Below are positions 1 to 11,800 of a stretch of DNA of 64,000 bases, in pieces (position 1 is the stretch's first letter; each line of letters begins with the position of its first letter). The translations under genes were made by a program, and so were the position numbers. The notes under the pieces were generated by a model. That model did no database searches and was not told the DNA's origin. It worked only from the letters and a program-made list of their open reading frames with translations. This DNA is from Oscheius dolichura (taxonomy: Eukaryota; Nematoda; Chromadorea; Rhabditida; Rhabditidae). The stretch spans positions 8,060,001 through 8,124,000 of the forward strand of contig OW051497.1 in assembly GCA_932521035.1 (NCBI GenBank). Reading direction: 5' to 3'.

Positions 1-566
1 TCTGCTGCCCAGTCCAATCATGACCATTTTTTTCCTCGGACTTCTCCCAGAAAAGCTAGGGAGAAATTTAGGGGGGCAGACGACTACCATGACCTTAAAT
101 GGAACGCCTCTCTCGGACAACCGCGAAACCATCCCCCCTCCCTTTGGTCGGCATTCAAGGCGGGGCATATTGCATATGCTAACATCAGCACATGTGCTCG
201 GCAAACTGTTGTAAATCGCCCTAAGACGGGGCTATTCTCTCCTCCTTTCTTCCTTATGCTGCTTGTACGAACGCAATTAGTGAGGAGCAGTCGTGACCTT
301 GTCTTGTTCCCCTCAGCGGAGGCCCCTTTGTTCAAGATTTCCTAGCAGAGTAACCAGTCCACCTGTTTCACTAAATAATACCGTCCCTAGAAGTCAACAA
401 ATAGTCACAGAGTAGTATCTTGTTTTTTTCCAATGTTCCGTGAAATAAACTTGACCCATCAATTCTCCCCGTCCCCTCAAAATAACAGGGAGTGATCTCT
501 TTGTCTGTTGTCAGCTCGTTTTGCTCGGTTTCACTTCCCGTTTTCAGAGGGAGTCCCGACATTTCC
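1..566. other. 5' edge, no gene recognised
   Basis: I see no supported exon here. It is the region directly upstream of the proposed first exon of the ZP gene and may contain its promoter, but no TATA box or other clear element stands out. Confidence 0.5.
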
Positions 567-3500
567 ATGATTCCTCGATGGTTCCGAACACTTCCTCTCT
601 TTTCCCTGGTTAGTTTAATATTGTCTGCCACCGTTCGCAATTCGCAATCTTTTTCAGATCTCGCTTTGTTTAACAGACACAATAGACAACGGTTTGGCAG
701 GTAAGGCTATGTTCTATCTTTTTTCACCATCTACTTTGACAGCTAGATAGACCCCTCTAAACTAAGATTAAAAGCGGTGTTTACCGCCAAAGGGAGAGAC
801 TAAAATCGGCCTCTTTTTTCGGGTAGGGGGTTAGCTACGATTACAGACTTCCTCTTAGAGCAGTTTGGAAATTATGCCATTCTATGAGTATCATTAATAT
901 TTTTTGATTTTAGTGAATAGATCCCAAAAGAATGAAAACGGCCTGTTTCCTGCTTGGCCCCCCTTTCTTAAGCCTTCAGTTGTGAGCGTTTCTCTTTTAA
1001 TTCGATAATGAGGAAGTGACTTTTGACCCCAAAGACTGCCATCAGCAGTGATCACATGGCACAGACAGTTTCGTTTAATAGCCGTTGAAGAAGATGGCAG
1101 CATGGTCTGTGCCAACTCACGCAAAACCAGCTGACCATTAGAGTTTTTACGGGTACTTAGAACTACTGATAGTTGAAACAAAAACTTCTAAAATCCTTTT
1201 TTAGGAGCTCCAATTGTGGAATGTGGCAGTGAGAGCCTAACAATTCGCTTCGGTACTCAAAATGTTTTTGAGGGTCATGTCTATGTGAAGGGACACTACG
1301 GGCTAGTTTTTTACCCGTTTTTTCATCTGACTGACTTCTTTACAGCAATAGGAAATGTCGAAGAGATGCCACGCTGCAAAAGGGAGTGAATTTGACTGTT
1401 CGTTTTGATGAATGCGATGTTTTGAGGCAGAGATCGGTAAGTCTTAGAGAAGTTTTTCGTTTCCTGTCCCGGTTTGATTACTCCCATCCTGTCCTTGGCT
1501 AGTAGCAAAAGGCGACCTCAAGCCTAATTGAACTAGGGACGACCTCAATGTAATGAATTCTCCCTCCTTTGATGTGGATCTTCCGAATGCCGCCAATTTT
1601 TTGAATTCAAAAACACACCTCATTTGTTATGACTAAAAAGTTCCTTGATGGCCCATAGCCGGCCCAAAATGGCCTAGGATTGCCTTTGAATGTCAAGGAC
1701 CGCGAAATGGTAAATGTTCCGCTCTGTTGGGCAGTCCCGGGGGGAGAAAGGGACACAATGACATTTCCAAATTCCTAAAATGGGAAACCGATGAGAATAG
1801 TTTATCAAACTGATGGATTACCCCTTGTTTTTTGCATGAACTGACCCAGAAGTCCCGTGTAACCACTTGCCGCGGTTTGATTTCTCTCCGATAACGGTGC
1901 CGAATCACTTTTTTTACTCAAATTTACACTGACGCGCGTGAGCAATACCGTCTCTCTGTCATACACACCGGCTTCTTTTCCCACTATAGTGTTCTCATTG
2001 CTAGTGTCAAGGGTCAAAGGAGTCGGAGGGGGAGGAAGGGGACAAAGCAACTATCGGCCCCGGTCCAAGGTTGGCATGGTCGAGCGAGCCACTCGGCTCT
2101 TCAGAGAAAAGAGGCTTAGCGGTATTATCATGCCAAGAGGGCAAAAAACTAGTTCGAGGTCCAATTAATTGAATGCCTTCTGGGTGGAAAAGTAGGACAG
2201 GGAGCTTGAAGGTGTGCTACAATGAACCCATAAATTGGAAAAAACCGCTCATTGCTCAGAGTTTATTGAACATTTCAGAACAATCCTCGAGGAATCATGG
2301 TCACATCTACAGTAATCATTACATTCCATCCAGTCAGTAGCCCTTCCATGCTTTCCACTTTTTCCGTTTCAGATGTTCATAACCAAGGTGGACAAATCGT
2401 ATAAAGTCCAGTGCTTCTATGCCGAAATGGAAAAGACGGTTAACAATCAGCTCGACGTAAAGTGAGTCATGCTGCCGGAGTCGATAATAGTTTTCTCCAT
2501 TTAGAGAAGGGAAAAACATGGAAAGCCAGCTGACTGTAGTAGTTGGGGGAAAGAACGCCGCGGATCAACTGCACCATCCAGCAAGGGAGTGAGTTGGTTC
2601 TTGTCTTCTTTTTAAATGGATCCGTTAAGCAACACGGCCGATCCCACCATCACCGGAGATAATATCCCCCTGGAAAAGACAGAAATCAACGTTGCTCTAC
2701 CCGAGTGCCGTTACCAGGTATGTTTTTCCTTCTGTGAGAAAGTGACAGGCTTCCTATTATATGCAATTACCCTCCTCGCGAGGTGTTTCTTTCAAGGCGA
2801 CCAACCGCAAAAACAAGATCGAATTCTAAAGTCATTTTCCCTTACAAAAAAGTATCATAATTGCCCTCAAGAGTCCGAGTTTCAGGTTCTGACGGAGTCC
2901 AAGAATGGGGAACCTGTCAAATTTGCCACCGTGGGTCAAACGGTCTACCATGAATGGTCATGCGAGGACATTTCAGGCAACAAAAGTAGGTCAAACGCTA
3001 TTTTCAAGAGCTAATAATGCTTTTCAAGGTTCCGCACAATTGTTTTGTGCCACTGTCCATTCTTGTATGGTTCGGGAAGAAGGCGGAAGGGAAGTTCAGC
3101 TACTCGATGAAAACGGCTGCGCTGTTGATAAATATCTCTTAAACAATCTGGAATACACCACCGACCTGACTGGAGGTCAACTTTCTCAAGCAAGCGAACG
3201 TCTCTGTAAAATTAATCATTGTCATTTTCAAGGTGTTCAAGTTTGCCGACCAGAACTCTTTGTTTTTCCAATGTCAGATCCGTCTCAGTATCAAAGAGGA
3301 TGGAACATGTGTGGTAAGGGCAAAACACCGCCACCTAGAGAGAACTAATTAATGCAGAGGTCCTCAGACCATTGTCCTCCAGCCTTGAGGGGTAAACGCT
3401 CGGTCAAGGAGGAGAATAACAAGGGAGAAGTGGACGTCATTTCACAACATTTGACAGTATTCGACATCGATGAACCTATCAGTAAGTTTGAAGGGAATGT

Positions 3501-3957
3501 CAGGGACACATTACGATATACATTATCTGCATAAGAAACGAGCGCGTTTTTCCCAGTTTTGTAACAATACTGAAGACGGAGCGGAAATTCTCCATAAGGC
3601 CGCAGGAAGTACCAATTTGTTCCCCACAGGGGGCACAAGGAACACCCAACACTCGGCCGGTGAAAAATGTCTGTAGCCAAACTAGGGAGTCCATGCTGAG
3701 GGATCTCTTCACGAATTCCCAAGCCATTGATAACTTCTTTAAATGACTATTGCCAAAATATCGTCCTCTTTTCAGACCCAGAAGCCGCCAAAGAGTTAAG
3801 AATCCCCTCAACGTGGGCAGGAGGAGAAGTGTGTCTCTCGCCCATCGTGGCGGGCTCACTTCTCTCAGTGCTCCTCTCCCTCATCCTTGTTACGGCTATC
3901 TCAGTTGGATTATTGTGTCTTCGGCCACGAACGGTTATTGCAAAGCTCAATGAATAA
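567..3957 (+). CDS. Cuticlin-like ZP-domain membrane protein (multi-exon)
   Basis: Secreted or membrane-anchored zona pellucida (ZP) domain protein of the nematode cuticlin type, expected to polymerise in apical extracellular matrix or cuticle. The first exon (567-700) encodes a signal peptide ([20 protein letters not shown]). ZP exons follow: about 1204-1301 ([27 protein letters not shown]), 1346-1436 ([20 protein letters not shown]), 2373-2461 ([18 protein letters not shown]), about 2476-2717, 2886-2985, about 3028-3189 ([27 protein letters not shown]), 3233-3315 ([15 protein letters not shown]), about 3355-3481 with a basic RGKRS cleavage-like site, and 3776-3957 with a C-terminal transmembrane helix after [12 protein letters not shown]. 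Two junctions fit only with GC-AG introns (1302-1345, 3190-3232). The join between exon 567-700 and exon 1204 is out of phase; a 29-nt exon at 859-887 would repair it but is speculative. Family assignment is firm, the 5' end is not. Confidence 0.87.
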
Positions 3958-4491
3958 GCAGAAAAGGGCTTTCTCTCTCCTTCTCATATTCCTTCACCGT
4001 TGTTTTTGTGCATATCACTTGCCCCCCATTCCCCCGAAACTTTCCTGAAAATGTGTCTCATGACTGTGTAGCTATTTTCTTGCCTTTTGGTGTGAAAGTG
4101 TGATCTTCAATTTCCCAATTTATACTGTACGTCTTCATTATAAAGAATAATCATTTTCACAGGTTTATCTGACATAATTTATAACAGAAGGCAACGGGGA
4201 AAAATGATTGTGGTTCTATACTCAGAAGGAGTTCTTTGGGAGGATATAACACAATTGCAGTCATACCGGGATGAGAACTTAATTACAAGGATGAATTATA
4301 CACATGGAGAAACTCAGAAGGAGAACCGCATGGAATGAAGAAACAATCGAATCTCATTGAAAGATACGGACATGTAATGGGGATGCAAAGGCACAACTCT
4401 CTATTACCGTACTTTTTGCAGTGACATCGTGCGAAGCTCTACCTTATTTTTAGAAGCTTTAAACTAATTGGGTGACGAACTACGGGTCAAT
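3958..4491. other. Convergent intergenic region
   Basis: This is the 3' side of both the ZP gene (+) and the BAR-RhoGAP gene (-). A variant poly(A)-like stretch (attataaagaataatc, near 4138) lies on the plus strand. No other feature seen. Confidence 0.5.
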
Positions 4492-7347
4492 TTACAGTCG
4501 CGATGATTCCTTGGCATCTTCTGGCTTTGGCTTAGCCGGTAAGGGAGGCTTCAAGCGCGGAGCAGGCGCCTCAACGGCGACGACAGTTCGGTTGTTATCG
4601 TCCGAAACTCCGACAACACTGTCCGGCAGGACAGTCGGCTTCCTAATCGAGTGGGCTTTACCCAACGGATGCTCGTGAACAACGGCTTGGGTTCGAGGCA
4701 TCGGCTGGGGGCTCTGTTCCTGATGGATGGCCATGTTATAGCTGATTGGACGGGGGTTAGCCATCTCTGCGACTTGACGCATTGCCTAAACAAACGTTGC
4801 TATCCAAAAAACGGGAATTGGTCAAACCGGCGGAGGAGGACGATTGGGGCGGTGTTCGGTGTTGCTCCTCGAGAGAGATTCCTCTGGAAGTTCGTCGAAT
4901 GAATCCAAAGAGTCGAATGAATCAGCTGTAGCCAGGGCAGAAGGCCCACGACTTTCGAAGTCATCTGAAAAGGGATATTTCAATCACAGGATGCCATCTA
5001 ATCCAATACCAGGATAATGGTTTAGTGTATTGTTTTGTGTACCTTGGTGTCCATAAAACCTAACTGCCTCGGCGCGATTCACCGCCGTCCAGTCATCATT
5101 GAGATCGATAAGTGGTGGATCTACAAAAGCCTTTGTTTCCTGAGACAATGGGAGGATTAACCTGAACTCCTCGGAGCAACGGGTGGAGGAGGGGCCTTCT
5201 CTTTGGGACGGGAACGGGGCGACTGGAAAGATCTGGCAGAATTGTTGCGATTCAATTTGGAGGATTCATCAATGTCCAGCATAAGCTGCTCCCTCGTCCT
5301 GTCAAGGACCCTCATAGGAGGGGAGTCTCCATTAATAGTGGTCACACCGAATAGGCGGTTAGCATGTCTCAGAAGAGTTTCAACAATCTGAATTCTCTAA
5401 TAACACCAGAATGAAATGACTAGTACCCTGGTCCCAATAGCGTTGTTTCCCTCGATATCTCCTCCGAGAAGATTCGGGCCGAATACGATGGCAAGATTAG
5501 CGATATTCATTCTGAGGAATAAATTATGCATTATTTGCATGTTGAAATGACTAACGAGGTTTGATCCTGGTATTGCAGGAGGTCGGACAAGAAATTGATG
5601 AGGTATGTCAAGTTGTCGCGGTGAGCTACGGGAAGTTCTGTTATACACTGTTCAATACGGATTAAGCGCTCCTCTCCCTCATACCTAAACATTTCTTTAT
5701 AAGTTAAATTTATATTTAATAAATACCTGGCAGCGTTTAGCCATTCATTGTGAAGTCTATGAGTAAGAAGCGGATCTGGCAGCTCTCTCAAATAGCATTT
5801 CAACACACTGCAAACAGAATGAGGGTCGAACTGATAAGCTTGGACGTCGTTCTAAAGGTCCGTTATTACGAAAAGAAACAAACTAATTCTACCTCAATCT
5901 GTCCAGCATCAAAGGCAGCTTTCATTCTTCGAATCTTTGTATTATTTCCGCTAACTCGGAACACTCCCTTCTCTGTCATTCCATTTTTCCTCAAGATCTC
6001 ACAACATTTCTCAAGAACTATTGCAATTCGAGTCTGAGAATGGCGAAGATGTTCAGTCAAATCTACTCCAAAAATTGGACGGGGACGAGCATTATCTAAA
6101 AAAGAAAGGTAAAATGGTATAAAGAAGGTCCTACCGATGTCACGACGGATTTCCGGAAGGGCCATTTCAATAGTCCTCATGGCAACTCGGTGAAATTCAA
6201 GCTGCTCTTCCAGCAAAGAAGCAAATACCTAAAATGGTAGTTAACTATTTGAATTTTTTAAAAGAGAGATTCTTCTCGCTCCCCGTCGCGATTAGTCATT
6301 TTTAATCAGCTGGAAATAAAAAAACAATCAATTGTCTGTGCTTTTCCATTTTCAAAGATTGACAGTTTCGTAATCTTTCCTTTTTATGAATTTCAAACCA
6401 TTTTCGTCAACATGTTATTGCGGCTTCTAGCACCAAGTGGAAGCGATATTTACGTATCTGCACCAGAGCGTCCGACAGTCAAAAACAACCTGCGAGCATT
6501 AAAAACATTTTGGGTTAAAATCCAAATTTTTAAAAAACAAACTGAAAAGAAAGAGGAATACCTTGCAAATTTCCTGCTCCTTAGCGGCAAAGGTGTAGAT
6601 ATCGGTGATTGTCGAATCTTTCTGACTCTCGAGCTTCTGATGAGCCAGGTCGACCTGTTCCTGATGATGAGCAGGATGTTCCGATTTGTCCAGAGCTCGC
6701 CGTGCAATATCCAGATCTGATTTTCGTAATAAAATAAGGAAGCAGAAGAATTGTACCTGTATATGCGTTGGACAGCTTTTCCCTACTTTTAACTAAATTT
6801 TTATCAATCTCCTGATACTGACCGAGATCATCCAATACACGTTTTTCAATTTGTAGATCATGTTTCACCTAAAATAAGGATTCCGACTAATAATGGGTGT
6901 TATTGAGTACCCTTTCTTCTAAGATAAATTGAATCGTACTAGCCATCTTAGTCATAACCCTATGGAGACAAGTAGATTGAAGTGATTCCAATTCCGCAGC
7001 ACCATCACGAAGGTCCGAAGCTAAACTCGACTCTTCCAGCTTTTTCTGAAAGTTATTCTAATAGAAACAAAGAGAAGAAGTTCTTACCCTACGTTTATCG
7101 ATATTTTCTTCCTTGAGACCCGTTTTAATTGTATTGGCAACATTCTTCTTGTAAGCGTGAATGACATTGATTGTTTTGGAATTCCTCTGCTCCAAACTGT
7201 GAATGGTTTTGAGGTCTTCCTCCTCTTCTTTCTTGGAAGAGCTGAAAATATGAATTTATTCCAAAAATAAAGAAAAACGACTCACTTGACTAGATTGTGT
7301 TTAATTCTACGAAATTTTTGACCAACATCTTTCTTAGCCTTATCCAT
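4492..7347 (-). CDS. BAR domain RhoGAP, RICH/ARHGAP17-ARHGAP44 type
   Basis: GTPase-activating protein for Rho-family GTPases with an N-terminal membrane-curvature BAR domain, expected at cell junctions or endocytic membranes. On the minus strand the protein starts MDKAKKDVGQKFRRIKHNLVK, followed by a helical BAR region (KTGLKEENIDKR; LESLQSTCLHRVMTKMAST; DLDIARRALDKSEHP; TDIYTFAAKEQEI; LEEQLEFHRVAMRTIEMALP) in about six exons between 7347 and 6100. The RhoGAP domain follows at about 6094-5350: FGVDLTEHLRHS, the arginine-finger segment EKGVFRVSGN, LKCYLRELPDPLLT, NLTYLINFLSDLL and NLAIVFGPNLLG. The tail is proline-rich (KEKAPPPPVAPRSSG; RLKPPLPAKPKPEDAKESS), suitable for SH3 binding. Domain order and the Arg finger match the RICH family closely. 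Introns are 40-60 nt. The ATG at 7347 heads the first BAR helix, as in the family. Confidence 0.9.
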
Positions 7348-8831
7348 TTTACTTTGCTGTCATTCAAAAGCTGAAAAGTGTTCTTGTAATGCATTTAAAA
7401 CGTGTCCCGGATCCGGCAAAATAGAAAAGGAACATAAATAGAGCGGGCTGAACGGTGGTTCATTGAGAAACGTGCAAACCAATCAGTTGGTGTGGTAGCT
7501 GGCGTATTTGTACAGATTTCAATGATGAGTCACCTAAAAGGGTCGGCTATGCATGGTACCCCACCCAATCGATAAGAAATATGGAGCCAGCCGGGCACAA
7601 CCACGTAATCAAAATGTAAACTTCCTAGTTGGAAGGAGATTCCGCACCGGATAAGAGGACAAAAAGGAAAAATATGTGCCCAGGGAGGAGCCCAGTCCCC
7701 CTTTCTTCAAAAACAGGGCCGTTTACAGTTTGTTTTTCGTCTGGAAAAGGCCAGAAGGGGTCAGCGATATCTTAAACAACAATTATTAGTAAACAATATT
7801 GGTTTTAGAGCGGGAATTATGAGTGACGATCACACTAAATTGCGGATAAGATGGACAGACAAGGTCGAGGTGTTGTTTTATTCGCGCATAACACTCCTCC
7901 TCAAGGTCAAGGAGGGAGTCCGTTAACTATCTCATTTCAACAAGACGAATTGCAACTTTGCGGTCTTTTTAGAGACTTTCTTGCTTATTTAGAGATTTCT
8001 TTGAGGGGTGAAAATCAATAAGGCCAGCAAACGGCTGGGATCCTAGCTGGCCGGGGAAAAGAGAATGTTTGCTCAAGGGGGAAGATTACAAGTAAACAAT
8101 GTAACAATAATCCGGCAAGGTTAGACATTTTTATGTGATGGGCTGTGCTCCAAATGCAAATGACAGAAAGGATTCGAACCTGTTTTGCGCCAAAGCGTAA
8201 CGATGTGCACACAGACAGCAGGATGACGCAGAGACGCAGGTTCGAACGCCGGTAATTCCCCTCTCTCCTCTCTCCCGGTGTCCCTACTAATGCAAAAAGT
8301 GTGTGCGAAAGCTTTGACATAGTGGTCAATGGATGGATGGATTTCCCGTCTCTCCCCCCGGGGAATAGAATACGAGCTGGCGAGAACAGCCAGTTTTTGT
8401 CACTCTTTGTCTCTCGCATTTCTTTTTTTTTCTGCCGATTTCAACCCAAAGGGCTAACAATCACATCTTCATCTCGTGTTTTAGACAAGGCGTTATTTAA
8501 AGGTTTGCAGAAGGCTTTAAATCGATGTAAATTGCGGAACTGGGGATGCGCGCTGGAGTGTTTGTTGACATTGTTCTCTCACTCTGGAAGGATCCACACA
8601 TTTTGCTCCAAGACCTTCGCTAAACCTCAAGCAGGGGGTTCGGCCTCTTCCCACAATAAGAAATACTTTCATTGAACCGCCAGGGTCACAATTATTAAAG
8701 AGAATATTATGAAATATAGGATATAGTAGGGAAGTCAAAACGTCACAAGTATGAATGACTAGATAATACACGACGAGAAATGATACAAGATTGTGTGTGT
8801 TGGGGAGAGGAATGAGTATGGGCAGGGACGA
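7348..8831. other. Intergenic, promoter side of the RhoGAP gene
   Basis: There is no convincing exon. It contains a perfect tRNA B-box-like string near 8171 (minus strand) and a second TTCGAAC string at 8242 that together form an imperfect inverted repeat, but no tRNA fold. The upstream region of the BAR-RhoGAP gene lies at its left end. Confidence 0.5.
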
Positions 8832-11800
8832 TCAGTTCAACCTTCTCTTGGGCGGTTTGATGTCATGCGACCGTTGCCAGGTTTGTTCTTCGTCCATGTA
8901 GTTGCGGAAGGAGTCGAAAAACGCTATAACGCGTTCATCCCGTTTCACATCGTAGTTCCTGAAGTAGCCGATGAAGTGCATCGAAAGTGACAACTAGACC
9001 TACCATCGTTTCATCTTACGCACACTTTCCAGAATAGCATATTGATGCCACCTCTTGAGAAAGTTGATCATATTCGGTCTGTCCTGACACCTCTCCGCAG
9101 GGATTGTGTTCGGATTTCCGACGTTTATAAATGTGAGATCTTGAAGCACGACTCCGCTGAAAGGAGAACCATTACCATCAATCAGTTTGATTCATTCTCA
9201 CATGTAGGGAACGCAGGGAGGCACAGCTGAGGCCAACAGCTGACGGTAGTTTTTATAAGAGCCCGACGTGTCCATAACCTCAGCATGGTCTTTCAGCTGT
9301 GCGGTAATGTTCGAACTCCAGTCAAGTCGGGCTAGGGGAGAAGACATTAAAGCCGACAGCACTGCCAGATAAGAATTGAAGTTACACAGTTGACGAAGAT
9401 GCTGAAGACAACAATTAGTTACCGTATTGTACCGTATGCTTATTCGAGAACTTCTACTTTTGGAAGAACTTAACGAACCTTCATGATTTTGATGAATTTA
9501 TTTACATATTTTTCCCGTTCCTTGTGGCTTCCCTGTGAGATTACCATAGAGCGGACCCAGAATGACACCTGAAATCATAATCCCATAGACATCTAATCCC
9601 ATTATCCCTCACATTATTAAAGTTTTCCGTGAAAGCTACGAGATTTGGACTTTTAGTGACATCTTGATCCTGTGCCCACCATAACAATTCAGCCGGCTGA
9701 AAACAAAATGATATCATGAGTAGTTTTAAAAAAGCCACTTCAATATGCTGGAAGAGTTGAGAGTCGATGACCGTCATCTGAGCAGCTACATCAGCCGAGC
9801 GGAAGTCGAAAAGACCGGATGATCTGAAGATGCCTTTTTAACAGCGCAAAAGAATGTCTATACTTTTTGGGGGAGGCTTTCGGAATCGTGGGATTAGGCG
9901 ATTTCTCTGTCCTATCCTCAATCCGTTCCAATAATCGCTTTCTTAAAATCATATGATTCCTAGTAAACAAGAGAATAATACCGCAATATCCGGGCGAAGG
10001 TGAAGTTGCCATCTTTGATCAGCCGGTAAACGAAGGACGTAGAAGAATCCACAAGAGCTTGTTGAAGTTCAACGGCATTCAGCTCGTCGACTACCCTCAC
10101 TAATACCGAAAACGTGTGTTTTGCTGCACTTTGGGAAGACCTGTCAGAACTGGCTGACATGTATAAATAACTGTAATTTTGACTCTTATTTAAACAATCT
10201 TTGAGGTGTACCGCTTGACCAGCTTATTGATGAGATCAACGGATGAGATAAAGGTGCGATAAGTGACAAGAAAAGCTTCCTGATAAATTAGAGATGCATT
10301 CGACTGAGTGGCGTAGACCAGGAGGGCGTCTCGAGGGCCGCCCCGAACCTAGAAGAAGAATGGTCTTTAGGGATTCATAACTCCCACCTCAGTGGCCTTC
10401 GAGCTGTCTTCCTTGGCCCTCATTACTAAATAATCGGAGGCGTCCAGGCTGCAAACTGTTTCGGGGATGTAGCCGATGGCTCTCTTCTCCTGCCAGTCAA
10501 TTGCTTTTTGAGACGCGTCCTAAATTCTCAGTTCTATGTGATCTACAGTAAGAAACAAACCTCCTCGACTTCATTAGTCCACTTGCTTGGAAGCTTAATT
10601 GCGGCAAGGTCGCCAACTTGCAGAAGTTCTGCAAGGCTCGAGAAATCGGGAGTGGAGTGAGTGGCCGAGGCTCCTGAAAAGAAAAGTATGATGTGCTCTG
10701 ATCTGCTACGATAATCCGTTTCCACTCGCTTGAAATGGAAATTCTACATACGTAAAAGGAAACTGAGCTCTACCTGTTCTTAGGAAAGAGACATAAGTCT
10801 GGATTGGCACATAATGCGGATTTTCGGTGTCCATTTCATCCAACGGCTACGCATATCAGTTAGCGCATAAAAATAGAGACGATTCTTTTCTGGCGGTGAA
10901 AGTTCTTCATGTCGGCTGTGAAATATGCGCGTGATAAAAGATATCGAAACGAAGAAACCGGCTCACAAGGTCGATTACTGCGCGCTGTTGGACATTCGCC
11001 TCTTGGGATTAGGCACTTGGGCCCGGAAAATCTGACCACTACGGGAAATACGGAAGAGGAACAGAAAATAAAGAGAGCAGCAGCTTCTGGCAGGAGTAAA
11101 GATGATGTAAGGATTATCCCATTTTATACTACTTCCATTCGGTAATTGCAGAACACGTCATCTCATTTCGGGTTAGGCAAACATTTTAAACTTATGGGGG
11201 TAAAGAATGAAGCTCCCGGCTCTGCTGCCCACGGATTAGCGATGTCTCCTGTTTCAGAACAAAAAAGGCGAATTACTCATGCGGTCAGGTGCAAACTTCA
11301 GCAAATCGCAACGTAGAAAATCTCATGCGCACACTTTTTTCTTATTTGAAATTGCCCACATTTCAAGTATCCTTGTCAATTAGCAAAAAGGGAAGGGCAG
11401 ACTACGTGGAAACAACGAGAGAAGCGAGTGTTTTCCACAGTAAAATATGATTTTATAGTTAAAATGATAAACCCCAAATATTCTCAGCTGAAACTATCGT
11501 GTGTCGATCGAAAACGAGAGGTCAACAAAATAATCGGCCTACACGTATACTATTGTCTTTTAGTTGTAGTCGAGATCACGAATATAGCTGGAAATCCGAA
11601 AAACTCTTTCTGGTTGAGTTAAAATTTCAACTGAGGACACAACTGGGGGAGGGGGATAACGAGAAGTTTCATTAGAAAGTGCTTAGGGATTTAGAATTGA
11701 GAAGAGCGCCGGGAACAATCCTCAAAAGCTTGTCTCCCACTAATTGGATAAATCCAAAATAGAAACATTTGAAATCTGTCATTAAATTTCGAGGGTATCA

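Noticed and set aside
3482-3775. Extra ZP-gene exon at about 3556-3673
   Set aside because: A frame is open there, but the preceding exon ends in a phase that would give an immediate stop. Direct joining of 3481 to 3776 gives a clean membrane-anchor exon.
8160-8250. tRNA gene suggested by GGTTCGAATCC on the minus strand
   Set aside because: The acceptor and D arms cannot be formed, and the T stem has a mismatch.
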